Part shown: positions 1-11,116 of the stretch, in pieces
How positions within the stretch are numbered: position 1 is the stretch's first letter
How the letters are laid out: each line of letters opens with the position of its first letter
NCBI RefSeq assembly: GCF_009730915.1
Contig: NC_052477.1
Span: 1,629,699 to 1,693,698 of the forward strand
Direction: 5' to 3'
DNA: 64,000 nucleotides
From: Dioscorea cayenensis subsp. rotundata
Lineage: Eukaryota; Streptophyta; Magnoliopsida; Dioscoreales; Dioscoreaceae
The notes under the pieces: generated by a model
Seen by the model: the letters and a program-made list of their open reading frames with translations, nothing else
Told to the model about the DNA's origin: nothing
The model's database searches: none
Translations under genes and position numbers: made by a program

Positions 1-1269
1 TTTCATGTAAACTTCCTTGCTAAGTTGGCATTGAGATCATGAATCATGATATATATATATACAAGTCTTTTTGTTTGTATTGAGAAGGAATTGAAGGAAT
101 ACATATAAGGATATCCGGAGTGGAAATGTAAGGCAGACCAAAAAAAGAATATCTTATGCACTATTTGATCAACAACTTCATTTTGGAGTTTTAGTTTTAA
201 ATTAAATTAGTTTTTGTTTTACTACTAATCAACATAAATCTTATGTTTTGTGATCGAAGAAATTTAATATCGACAACATATAAACATATGTATTTTTAAT
301 CTTAAACTTATTTTTACTCGATATGGCAAAGAAAATTAACTTTCGTCCATGCAAAAAATAACTCATCAAATATTATAGAACTAATTAAATTAATGGTGAA
401 CCAATTATTTGTTTTAATATTAAGAAAAATAATGTTGCCATAAAATTTAGAAATATGAACAAGATAATAAAAAAGTATTTTTAATATAGATATAAAACAT
501 TATGGCAAAAATAATTATATTTTTTTAAAAAGCAAGAGTAAATAAACTTTTGAAAATATTAAAATTGATGATTTTTTTTAGAAAAGCATCCAATATATTG
601 GAGTGGAGGATCAAAGTAGATATAAATAATTGTTCAAAAGTACTTAATTGATTCTTTCAATTCATTGAATTAATTGATCTTTGGCTTGGAATTAAAGACA
701 TGTTAAACTCTATTTTTAAAAAAAATACCAAATGATCATTGATGAAGAATAAAAAAAAATAATATATTACATGCAAAGATACATGCAATCTTAATTAAGG
801 AAATATATAGAACAAATTAAGTATAAAGACCAAAGAATCTTTACTTGTTGAGTGAATTGCTAAGCTTATGTTTTCATCTCCCACAGGTTGTGAAAGCAAA
901 ATATAGATATTGTTTCAAAAACTTGGTGAAATAATCCATAATTTTTGGAGCTAAAACAAAATACAAAGCACCAAAGAGTTCATATTTCAGTGATATCGGC
1001 CTCGTTACAAAAAACATATATGGTGTGGGGTGTCCCAAGTTTGAATTTTTGCAAGATATTGATGATGATGATTGGTCTCTAGTATAACCTAAAATTTTAT
1101 GAGACTGGATAAAGATCACATGAGTTAGATGATCAATTTCTGGAAGCATACCCCCTCGTTTGGCCCATTTGTATATACACTATGTTTGTCTCATTTGTAT
1201 TATAAAAAAAAAACATGATACACAAAAGCATCACAAAAAAGTCAAAGCAACTTGTCATTTTTATTTTAA

Positions 1270-1491
1270 TTTATTTTTAATGAATATTCCAAGAAGTTGG
1301 AATTAACAACATATTCCTTTAAAAAATATTAAAGAGATGTTTGAAGAGTACGCATGTCCCTCTTTGTAGATATATACATATTTATTTTTAATGAATATTC
1401 CAAGAAGTTGGAATTAACAACATATTCCTTTAAAAAATATTAAAGAGATGTTTGAAGAGTACGCATGTCCCTCTTTGTAGATATATACATA
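1270..1491. repeat. Perfect 111-bp tandem duplication
   Basis: Positions 1270-1380 and 1381-1491 read the same, as two adjacent direct copies containing the tgaatattcc block and ending in gatatatacata. The block also has diverged single copies near 5470 and 10483, so this duplication is a recent event inside the older array. Confidence 0.9.
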
Positions 1492-1611
1492 GACAAATCT
1501 CTTTCCATATATATATATATATATATATATATCAATAAATAGGCAAATATGTGAACTTACATGTATAAGGAACTACTAACAAACGAAATAACTACAAATA
1601 TGTATGTATGC

Positions 1612-1657
<46 letters not shown>

Positions 1658-3549
1658 AAATGCTACATAGGAAAACATATACACAAAAGTAGAGAGATCG
1701 ACACAAACTACATATATAAAAGAAAGAAAATGCCTCACTTACGTGAGATGAGAGTACATATCCATACATATATACATAGAGAATTATGTAACGTTTGTGT
1801 TAACTGTTTACTCACTACTTTCAAACAACATAACTATATATATATATTAGTACCTAGGAAAACATAAAGTAAGATACACAAAGAAAGAAGAAAGAGAGAA
1901 CTACATGACTATATAAGTAAGAGCAAGCATCTAATGCGAATAATTTAGGGTTAGGGAGGTTGTGGGAATCTCAAGATAGATAAGAATGTTTATCTAAATT
2001 CCACGTTGACATGTGTTTCATAAATTTTAGATCTTGACGCACAAGTGTGTTGCACATGAGAGGCAATTAATATACGTATGTATGGTAAGGAAATGGAAGT
2101 TTATGAGTGGAAAATAAAAGGTAAAAAGGAAAAATCATGTGTACTATTTCATTTGAATGTTTTTACGGATAAGTGCAAATTTTATGTTTGGTTAATTATA
2201 AAAAATCTCATAGCTAGTAATATCTAGAAATAATATTTACTTAGTCTTAAACATATTTTCACTTGATAGTGAAATTAAAAGACAAAAAAATTGTATCCTG
2301 CATATTAAATCACTCATCGAAAATTAATTATAAAATCAAATTAATGACCAACCAATTATTTACTTTAATATTATGGAAAATAATATTGACATTAACTTTA
2401 CTTTAGAAACATAAACAAGGCAATAAACAAATTTATTTATATAGATATAAAAATTATGATAAAAAATAATCACGTTTGTTCTAAAATAAAAAAGAGAATA
2501 ATTTTTGAAAATGTTAAATATAATGGCTCTTTTATCGTAAAGAGTTATATTTCAAAAAGTACTTGAATTTTTTTTGTATATGGTCTTACTTACGGGTTTA
2601 GAATAATTGAATTGATGAAATTAAATATAAATTTAACTATTATTTTTAACAAACCATATCAAGACAATTAATTATAGTCTATGGCATTAATTGGAACCCT
2701 TGTGTCAAGGCCTCTTCTGAGTTTGACTCATTGCCAATGCATAATGCGGGCACATGGTTAGATCAACACTTGTGCATTGAATTGAGTAGTTCAATGGCCA
2801 TGTAACTTGTTTGTTTTGAATAATAGGCGACAAACGCCTTTTTATATGAATATAAAGCAGATCTGAATCGTCTTAGAACCCGTGTATAAACAGATATGGT
2901 GAATAAGATCGTTAGTAGGGGAGGGATTTGACCTACGACCTCCTCCTTTATACTTTGGCGTGTCATATCAAATTTGGGCCATCCAAACGATCGACGCCTA
3001 TGTAACTTGTCTCATTTATTATTTACTTAAGTAGGTCGTTTTTATTTGTGTTTTTTTTATAAAACTATATATTATTATTTTTCTTCACTAATTTTTTATT
3101 CTAAAACTACATTGTCTTACAACTCTTCTTTAATTAATTATTTTCTTTTTCTTTAATTAAGTTCTAGTTTTTATCTATTTTATTTATTTATTTACTTCTA
3201 ATAAAGCGGATAAACCACTTCCATTGTAAATAAACCCATATATGATTTAAAATTTAAAACTTATTTTTAGGCCAATAAAAATAATAAATTAAATAAATTA
3301 AGATAAATATTGATTTTTTTTTTCTTGCAATAAACATAACAGTGGTGATTGGTGACAATTGTTGAAAATCTATAAATTGTCATCCCCAATACGAGATTAA
3401 AATTGAGTTTGATTAGTTGCTAGCTAGTTCATAATTCTCAAAAAAACAACATTGAAAGAGATTAAGAGAGATCATTTTCTAATTAGAAGTAGAGATAAAA
3501 TTTTCAAAACTAATTTTTTGTCTTCTCTGAAGGAGTAGGAACCAAAATG

Positions 3550-3552
3550 AGT

Positions 3553-3589
<37 letters not shown>
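3550..3589. repeat. (GA)n microsatellite
   Basis: About 40 bases of GA dinucleotide repeat, preceded by two GAGT units. It lies in non-coding array DNA. Confidence 0.9.
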
Positions 3590-3594
<5 letters not shown>

Positions 3595-3842
3595 CAAACA
3601 GGGTAAAATTAGAAGCTTATATATAATATACATATATAGAGAACTATGCATGTAAACTTTTATACAAAACAAACACGTATATATATTTAGATATATATAT
3701 ATATATGTACATAGGAAAACGGAAACTAAGATACAAAAAGACACAACGCTTACTACGTATACATATAATTAAAAAAGTAGACACAATATTTCATTTCTTT
3801 GAACTAATTAATTATTTTTCTTTTTTAAGGTTTTGCGTCTCG

Positions 3843-4010
3843 AACCCAAAGGCTTTGTTTCCTTCAAGGAAATTCTATAAGAAGAAACCCTCCATATTTC
3901 TTGGCAACTTCATTGTTATCAATTATCACTACTACTTCCCTCTTTGTACCAACACTCTTGCTCTCCCTCTTTGAAGCTTCACTATATATCAACCACTACT
4001 TTCTTTAATG
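3843..4010 (-). pseudogene. Decayed copy of the small gene at 7194-7523
   Basis: Read on the minus strand this matches the C-terminal half of the intact gene at 7194-7523. It shares a lysine/glutamate-rich stretch, a block close to VIDSNEAAK (here IIDNNEVAKKYGG) and the GG-x-LL-x-x-FP motif. Stop codons interrupt it after the segment matching VVFDK and directly after the FP motif. The N-terminal part seen in the intact copy is missing. The sequence next to the truncated 5' side (a gttgac...caacatggtgaagctaag stretch near 4040-4070) still matches the upstream flank of the intact gene near 7610-7640, so promoter-side DNA was duplicated with the gene and the middle was then lost. Confidence 0.7.
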
Positions 4011-5585
4011 GAATGTATTGTGTTTCTTGTACCTCTTGTTGACTTCTAGTCAACATGGTGAAGCTAAGATGGCATGTTAGTGGGTTTGGCAAGCATCTAA
4101 TAAATGCAGATTCATTTAGGGTAGTGGAATATTAAGATTGATGGGAATTTTTGTCTAAACTTCCTTGCTAATTAAGTTGATGTCAATATCTGTTCATGAG
4201 TCATGATATGTAAGTGTTTTTGTTTGTACTGAGAAGGAAGGAATATTTAAAATGGAAGTTTAGGTGTGTAAATAAAAGACAAACCCAAAGAAAACAAAAA
4301 AAAAAAAATCTTATGCATCTAGCACTTGATCAACAAATTCATATTGGAGTTTTAATTTAATTGCTTTCACTAATGAGTATGAATTTTATGTTTGGTTGAC
4401 TCATAAAAAACATAATATTGATATGTGATTTATCCAGTTTTATATAAAAAAATAATAATAATATTGATAAGTCAAAAAGATAATAGATAGTTTTACACAT
4501 ATATATTAAATTACTCATCGAATATTACAAAACCAAATTGATAATCAACCAATTATTTATTTTAATATTAAGAAAAATAATATTGAACTAGACGCATTTA
4601 GAAATATAAACAAGATAATAAAAAAATATTTGTAATGCAGATATAATGTAAAAATAATTATATTTCATGAAAAACAAGAGAAAATAAACTTTTCAATATA
4701 TTAAATTTGATAATTCTCCTTGAAAGGTATCTAATAGGAGCAAAAAGCATCATGCATGCTTTATATAAAAATAATTATTCTAAAAATACTCGATTCTTTC
4801 GATCAGTCTACTAAACCTAATATCAATAGGTCAAAAAGGTAAAAGGTAGTTTTGCCCATATTAAATCAAGCAATCGAATATTATAAAACCAAATTGATGA
4901 ATTAGTTGTTTTAATATTAAGAAAAGTAATATTGAAATAAACTTAATTAGAAATATAAACAAGTTGATAAAAAAATATTTATAATGTAGACATAAAACAT
5001 TAATACAAAAATAATAATATTTCTTGGAAAAAAAACTTTTCAATATATTACATTCAATAATTCCCTTAGAAAAGTATTCGAGACCTGCAAAAGTATCAGA
5101 GTATATATAAATAATTTTTCAAAAAATACTTGATATTTTCGATCAGTCTTATAATTAACATGTTTAGATTGATAAAATTAATCTTTGAATTAAAGGCATG
5201 TTAAAATATTATTTTAAAAAAAAACTATATACCAGATGATTGATGAAGATACATGAAATATTAAGGAAATATAACAAAGAATAAAGCCCAAGGAAACTTT
5301 AGTTATTGAATGAAGCAAAATATAGATATTGTTTCAAAGAATTGAAGATAATATCCATAATTTTTAGAGCTTAAAAAAATATAAATATTGGTAAAATGGA
5401 ATACAAAACATGATACACGAAGCATCACGAAAGCTAAAAAGCAAGTTCTGATTTTTCCTTTTATTTTTTATGAATATTCCAAGTAGACGGAATAACATAT
5501 TCCATCACTTCAAAAATATTGAAGAGTGGGCAAGATTTTTGATATATCTTGACACCAAAAAGACCTCTTGATGACGGGTGTATAG

Positions 5586-6165
5586 TAGGGATGGCAATAA
5601 TGCTCAAACCCGACCCTACTCGATTTCGAGTTTGACAGGTAAAACCCGATTTGACTCGGTTTCGGGTCGAATTCGGGTAAAATCCGACTTGAATGGAACG
5701 GGTGCGGGTGCGGGTGCGGGTATGGAAATTTTAATACCCAACCCGCACTCGAACCCGTACCCGACCCAAAATTAAAATTACTAAAATATTTATATAATAT
5801 ATACATACATATATATATATACACTAATATGTTCTACAACTTAACAATTTGGGGTTTTATTTTTCCTCTTTGTTTAGTATTGTAATTTTATAATAATTTT
5901 ATTTTATTTTATTAAAAAAATTATAATTATTTTTAAGTTACTTTTTTTATAAAAAAAATATATTTTTTATTAATTTTTTTCATATGGCGGCGGGGGCGGG
6001 TATACCAGCGGGTACCCAATTACTCATCGGGTGCGGGTGTGGGTTGGGGTTTTTAAAACCCGTCGGATTCGGGTTCGGATTCAGGTTCGGGTATACTAGC
6101 GGGGTAGCGGGTACGAGTACGGGTATAGTAAAACCCGCACCCGACCCGACCCGTTGCCTTCCTTA
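5586..6165. mobile_element. hAT-type MITE, 580 bp, with CCCGA/GGGT-rich ends
   Basis: Begins TAGGGATGGCAAT and ends in the near-inverse (minus strand TAAGGAAGGCAAC), giving terminal inverted repeats typical of the TAGGGRTGGCAA class of plant hAT-derived MITEs. It is flanked by an 8-bp target-site duplication with one mismatch: gtgtatag at 5578-5585 and gcgtatag at 6166-6173. Both arms are unlike the surrounding AT-rich DNA. They consist of short degenerate repeats of acccga and gggtacgggt on opposite strands around an AT-rich centre, so the whole element could fold back. It contains no transposase, so it must be non-autonomous. The short glycine-rich open frames inside follow from the repeat composition and are not genes. 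Confidence 0.8.
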
Positions 6166-6731
6166 GCGTATAGATAAATTAGCATGTGCATACATGAAGA
6201 AGTTCGATAGAAGGGTATTTCGCCTATTTAATGTAAGCCTACGGGTAAGAGAAAATCAGTTTTGTGATCATTATTTTCATTAAGTAATAAGATCTTTAAC
6301 AATCTTGGTTATCGTTGATCAACAAGTGTTGGAAGGCTCCGGTATTCGTGCGCGAATCAAAGGTCTCAAGTATATCGTTGCATCAATATATATCACTCTC
6401 TCTTCATATACATACACAGGCATATATATATATATATATAAACAAATATGTGAACCTATATATAACTAACTACTTAATTACAAATTAATTAACCACATAA
6501 CTATATATATACATAAATGTATGTGTATATGCTACATAGGAAAACATATAACATACACAGAGAGAGACACAGAGACAACAAAACTACGTATAGTACACAA
6601 ACCCGACTGCATAAAAGAAAGTAGATAGTTCACTAAGGTGAGAAGAGAGTACATATATATAGATTTGTACATAGAGAGTTATATATATACAACTTTTATA
6701 AATAAAAAGTACTAGTTAATTACAAACAACA

Positions 6732-6735
<4 letters not shown>

Positions 6736-6776
<41 letters not shown>
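6736..6776. repeat. (TA)n microsatellite, left flank of the MITE
   Basis: About 40 bases of TA repeat directly abutting the left end of the palindromic element at 6777. A second TA tract follows its right end, so the element appears to have inserted inside one TA microsatellite. Confidence 0.9.
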
Positions 6777-6780
<4 letters not shown>

Positions 6781-7037
6781 ACCCATCATCTAGGGGACGT
6801 CCCCTAGATTTCAAATCTAGGGATGTCCATAAGTAGCCATCGGATGAAAAATCGACAGCTCTTATCATTATGAAACGAGTAGAAACCACGCTCTACAGGT
6901 GTTGTACGATGATCGTGAACGATGAAAAAGGTGTACAGTGTTTATATAATCAATCAACCATCGGATGATGATCCAACGGCTTAGATTTAAAAACATCACT
7001 AGAATTGAAATCTAGGGACGTCCCTAAATGATGTTTT

Positions 7038-7040
<3 letters not shown>
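6777..7040. mobile_element. MITE inserted in a (TA)n microsatellite (micron-like)
   Basis: About 264 bp bounded on both sides by (TA)n. The two ends are imperfect inverted repeats: the left end carries catcatctaggggacgtccc, the right end read on the minus strand carries catcatttagggacgtccc. The left arm holds a perfect 20-bp palindrome (6789-6808, centre ACGT) followed by a partner arm at about 6811-6826 that would extend a hairpin. The right arm holds a 14-bp palindrome of the same core. The interior has no open frame but contains the ccatcggatgatgatccaac type of motif seen in many plant non-autonomous elements. The rice 'micron' family is known to target (TA)n. I place this element by its insertion habit only, not by sequence match. 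Confidence 0.65.

Positions 7041-7070
<30 letters not shown>
7041..7070. repeat. (TA)n microsatellite, right flank of the MITE
   Basis: TA dinucleotide run directly after the right terminus of the palindromic element. With the tract at 6736-6776 it forms the interrupted target microsatellite. Confidence 0.9.
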
Positions 7071-7074
<4 letters not shown>

Positions 7075-7193
7075 GAGAAACAGAAAGTAAGATGTACAAA
7101 GAGAGAAAAGAGAGAAAACTACACAACCCGTAGGACATATATATAAGAAAGTAGGCACACTAGCTACTTTTTAACCTTGTTTTAGGGTTAAGT

Positions 7194-7523
7194 CTAGAAA
7201 GCCCAACCACTACGTTTCCTTTGAGAAGGAAAACCAACAAGAAGAACCCCTCCATGTATCTTGGCAGCTTCATTACTATCAATCACTTCTTCTTTCTTTG
7301 CTCCAACAGGCTTGCTATTATAATGGTAAAATATTTCCCTCTTTAAAGCTTCACTCTTATCAAACACCACTTCTTTCCTCGGTGTTGCGGAAAAGTATTG
7401 TGTTTGACGAGTATAATAATAAACTTGCCTTTCTCTTTTCTTTCCTAAATGCTCATCAAGCATATCAAAGGCCTCTTTTGCTACCTTCTCAAGATGATCT
7501 CCTTGAGGAGCCATGCAAAGCAA
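7194..7523 (-). CDS. Small protein of unknown function, intact copy of the array gene
   Basis: Single-exon open frame of 109 codons, or 106 if the second ATG (MAPQGDHLEK, start at 7514) is used. I prefer the second because the first adds only three residues. I do not recognise the family. The protein is small and charged, with no signal peptide or membrane segment. In order it shows an acidic/basic N-terminal helix-like part (HLEKVAKEAFDMLDEHLGKK), a tyrosine-rich segment (VYYYTRQTQYF), a lysine/glutamate-rich middle, and a C-terminal block VIDSNEAAKIHGGVLLVGFP ending in an SGWAF-type tail. The C-terminal block is the part kept in the decayed copy at 3843-4010, which argues that the frame was once under protein-level selection. 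Its flanks are duplicated with it. No expression evidence can be seen; function unknown. Confidence 0.6.
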   Translation of the reverse strand: MLCMAPQGDHLEKVAKEAFDMLDEHLGKKRERQVYYYTRQTQYFSATPRKEVVFDKSEALKREIFYHYNSKPVGAKKEEVIDSNEAAKIHGGVLLVGFPSQRKRSGWAF

Positions 7524-10500
7524 ATTAGGGTATAGAGTTTTTTAGGGTTTTTGGAGTGAGTTGGTTTGAGGATGCAAGCATGGGTTTATATAGAATTTTT
7601 TTCTCTGTCTTTTGTTGACTCCGTGTCAGCATGGTGAAGATAAGTTGGCATATTAATTAGAGTTAGCATGCATCTAATGCAAATAATTTAGGGTTGGGGG
7701 AGGTTGTGGGGAGGTTGTGGGAATCTCTAGATAGATAGGAATGCTAATCTAAATTCCATGTTGACATGTGTTCATGAATCTTGATATATAAGTTTGCTTA
7801 CGTGACAGGGAATATGTATGTATGCAATTAAATGCATATATGTATGTATGGTAAGGAAATGGAAGTTTATGCATGAGTAGTTGAAAAAAGGAAAAATCAT
7901 ATGTAGTCTTTAATTTTAATATTTTTACTAATAAGTACAAATTTTACGTTTGGTTAATAAAAAAAAACCTAGAAGTAGTCTAGAAATAATATTTATTTAA
8001 TTTTGAACAAATTTTCATTTGATAGCTAGTAAAAAAACAAAGATTTGTTTTGTGCATAGTAAATTATCCATTGAATAATGAATATTATAAAACCAGATTA
8101 ATGAATAAACAATTATTTGTTTTAATATTATAATTAATAATATTGAAATTAACTTTGCTCTAATTGAACAAGATAATAAAGAAATTATTTATAATGTAGA
8201 TATAAAACATTATGATAAAATTAATTATATTTTTTTAAAATTAGAAAAAGAGAATAAACTTTTGAAATTGTTAATTAAATGTGATAGCTCTTCTATAGCA
8301 AAGAGCTATATTTTTAAATTTACTTGATTTTCTTTTAGTGAGTCTTATTAACTGATTAATTAGATTAATTGCATTGATCTTGGGTTTGGAATAAACTATA
8401 AATAAAATCATTATTTTAACAAAATATGTCAAATGATTGATGAAGGATGATAAATTTTTAATCAAATAACACATAATAAGGAAATCAATAGCACAAAGAA
8501 TAAAGCTCAAGGAATCCTTAATTATTGAATGTACTATTTATGCAATGTGTCTATCTGTCACTGTTTATGAAAACAAAGCTGAGATAATGTTTTAAAAAAT
8601 AAATAATAGATTAAAATCCATGATTTTTGGTGGGGAAAATACAATACATGGTACATAAAGCAAAATGATAAGCTAAAAATTAGGTGTAGGTCCTTTTTAT
8701 AGAGGTTTTTTCTAAAATTATCTATTATTACTTTCTTCACTAATTTTTTATTCCTAAACTACCATGATTTACAACTTCATCTTATTACTTTTTTTTCCTT
8801 CTATATATCTTATTTATTTATGTTTGATAGAGCAGGTAAACTACTCACCTTAACTGTCATAAAAATGAGTTGATCCTGAACCTCTCATTCCAAGGTAAAC
8901 GATCCAATTATATATAATATTTTTATTAGTATTATTATTATTTTTTTGTATATATATATATATGCTATTATTGTTGTTGTAAATGTTTTTGTTCTTACGT
9001 TTTTTTATTTCTCATTATCTTCTTTTATTTTCCTTCTTCCTATAATCTCCTTTTTTTAAAGAATGTGTTTGTATATCTAATTAATCCTTAGTGTGCTTAA
9101 ACCTAAATGTTCAGATTTTTATACAGTGTTGATAACTTAGGCCTTTTTAGACACATGTTCTGTTTCTCACTAATTAACTGTTTAGGTTTTCTTTGCACAT
9201 ATACTTAGATTCTCATTTAATTGGTTAGACGTATGAGTAGCTAGTTTTGGCAAGCATCTAATTAATATTGTGTGAATCTTAAGATGCATGGTACAAAATG
9301 GGAATGCTTATCTACTCCGTTGTTTAATTTAGGGTGCGTTTCATCCTTAAAAAGCATGGGAAAACACATAACTATTTTTTATATTTTGAACAAAAGAATG
9401 GTGATGGGTAACAGAATCTGATAGGTTTTTTCCCACCATAGTTATGGTACAAAAATTCAAGCAAAAATTATAATGATGCCCTTGTCACCATCCATGTTCA
9501 CTAATCATTGTCAATCGTTGTTAGTACTCCACCAATAATCACTATCGGCAAACCATCGGCCACCGGATCCTCACTCCAGCCACCCACTATTGTCATCCAA
9601 TTACCATCGTCGGCCAGTTATGACTGGCCATTGTTGACCATTAATGTTGGCTAGCTACCAGCATCATTTGACTATTTGTTCACCAACTATTGAACATCGA
9701 CATTATTTCGGCCATCATCACCGATAGATCACGAGAATTGTATAAAGGATATCATGGTAATTTTACCATTTTTTTATCCAATCTCTATATGAATGAAATG
9801 CCAAACAACATAAAATATTGTGTTATCCATTGAATATCATATATGAAACAACTGGAGATTTAATTTGAGCAAATCGAACCGAACCCTTACTATCCATACT
9901 ATATTTCATGAATCTTTGATACATAAGTTGGTGATTTTTTAAAAGACTATTTAATTTTAATTTTTGCAGGAAACAAGTATAGATCTTATATATGTTTGGT
10001 TTATTGATACCGACCTTATACATCTATTCAAAGTTGAATGTATTTTCACTTAATAGTTAAAAAAACAAATGATTCTCTTGTGCATACTAAATCACTCGTC
10101 CAATGTTATAAAATCAAATGATGATCAACAAATTATTTACTTTAACATTATGAAGAAATTATTGAAATAAGGTAAAAATAATTATATTTTAAAAAAGGAA
10201 AATAAAACTTTGATAATATTAAATTCAAATGCTCTCTTAATTAAGACTAGAGTTAAATTATAATATTTTGAATACTACTTTGATTCTTTTGAGTAAATTT
10301 TAATAAAAGATTTAAATTAATTATATCAATCTTATATTTAGAATTCATTAGAAGTTAAACCATTAATTTAACAAATTATATGAAATGATCGACGGAGAAT
10401 AAGAAAATTAATGATACAACACATGCAAAGGTACATGATGGCTAAAAGCAAGTTGTAACTTTTGTTTTTATTTTTATTTAATGAATATTCCAAGTGGATG

Positions 10501-11049
10501 GAATGAGATATTCCATTGCTTAAAAAATATTAAGGAGCGGCAAAATTTTTAATACCTTTCATAATAACACCAAAAAGATCCTTCTCATATCAACTATGTT
10601 GTTTTTCTTCTTAAATAATAAAATAATTATAACATTAATGTTTGTTTAGAAGAATATGAACAAGATTAAGTTTACACCAATTGATATGTACTTTCGAGAG
10701 TTCTGCACCATTCCAAAGAGTGTAAACCTATTTATTACAGATATGTCAATACTCCAGCCCAAAAGATTTCCTTTTAATGCCAAAATTTTTTTCTTACATA
10801 TTCTCATTATTTTCTAACAAAGAAAACCGCACTGAAAAAACTGGTGGTTGCATCCCTTTTCAAGCAACAGAAGATTCGTTCAAGTTGTCAAGTTTTCACT
10901 TACATGTTTTAATACAGTTCGAAGGCGGTGCATAAATAACTAATCCTAGATTGTTTGATCTTTGTTCAGGTCATTCATGGATTGTATTCCATCCAAACAT
11001 ACAATATATGCATGTACTGTATATAAGAAAGTAGGCATAATATATACTT
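7524..11049. repeat. AT-rich array spacer, right part
   Basis: No supportable gene. It contains the upstream flank shared by the small-gene copies (about 7600-7800), diverged array blocks near 8095-8235 and 10110-10190, the tgaatattcc block near 10483, and one compositionally different stretch (about 9335-9815, described in the findings). The remainder is AT-rich unique-looking sequence. Confidence 0.6.
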
Positions 11050-11116
11050 CACTTCTTTGAACTTAATTATTTTTCTTTTTTAAGGTTTTGCGTTTCAAAC
11101 CCAAAGGCTTTGTTTC
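11050..11116 (-). pseudogene. Third copy of the small gene, cut off by a retrotransposon
   Basis: The plus strand here (cttctttgaacttaa, then ggttttgcg and the cccaaaggctttgtttc end) matches 3795-3860 almost base for base. That is the 3' end and downstream flank of the decayed gene copy. The match stops exactly at 11116, where the TGTTAG end of a long terminal repeat begins. The rest of this copy should lie beyond the retrotransposon but is not visible because of the N gap. Confidence 0.65.

Larger units (their letters stand above)
1..3842. repeat. AT-rich array of diverged repeat blocks, left part
   Basis: No supportable gene here. The segment is built of diverged copies of blocks that recur up to 11.1 kb. 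One block (a run reading roughly aaccaattatttg, followed by ttaatatt and a/taatatt motifs and then atataaaacattat) occurs near 385-520 and 2345-2480, and again near 4535, 4890, 8095 and 10110. A second marker, gcaagcatctaat, lies at about 1923 and recurs at 4089, 7669 (variant) and 9250. The start of the window resembles 4150-4260, the sequence upstream of the decayed gene copy, so the array probably continues left. The layout suggests repeated duplication of a small gene with its flanks followed by decay. Open frames here come from TA repeats or chance. Confidence 0.7.
4011..7193. repeat. AT-rich array spacer between gene copies
   Basis: Non-coding, AT-rich. It holds further diverged copies of the array blocks (about 4535-4670, 4890-5010 and the tgaatattcc block near 5470), two MITE-like insertions annotated separately, and long (TA)n tracts. 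No other gene is supportable. Confidence 0.6.

Noticed and set aside
1557-1867. Tyrosine/isoleucine-rich frames over TA repeats
   Set aside because: Translation of (TA)n microsatellites, no protein character.
5510-6166. Glycine/proline-rich open frames around 5.5-6.2 kb
   Set aside because: Products of the GGGT/ACCCGA repeat arms of a MITE.
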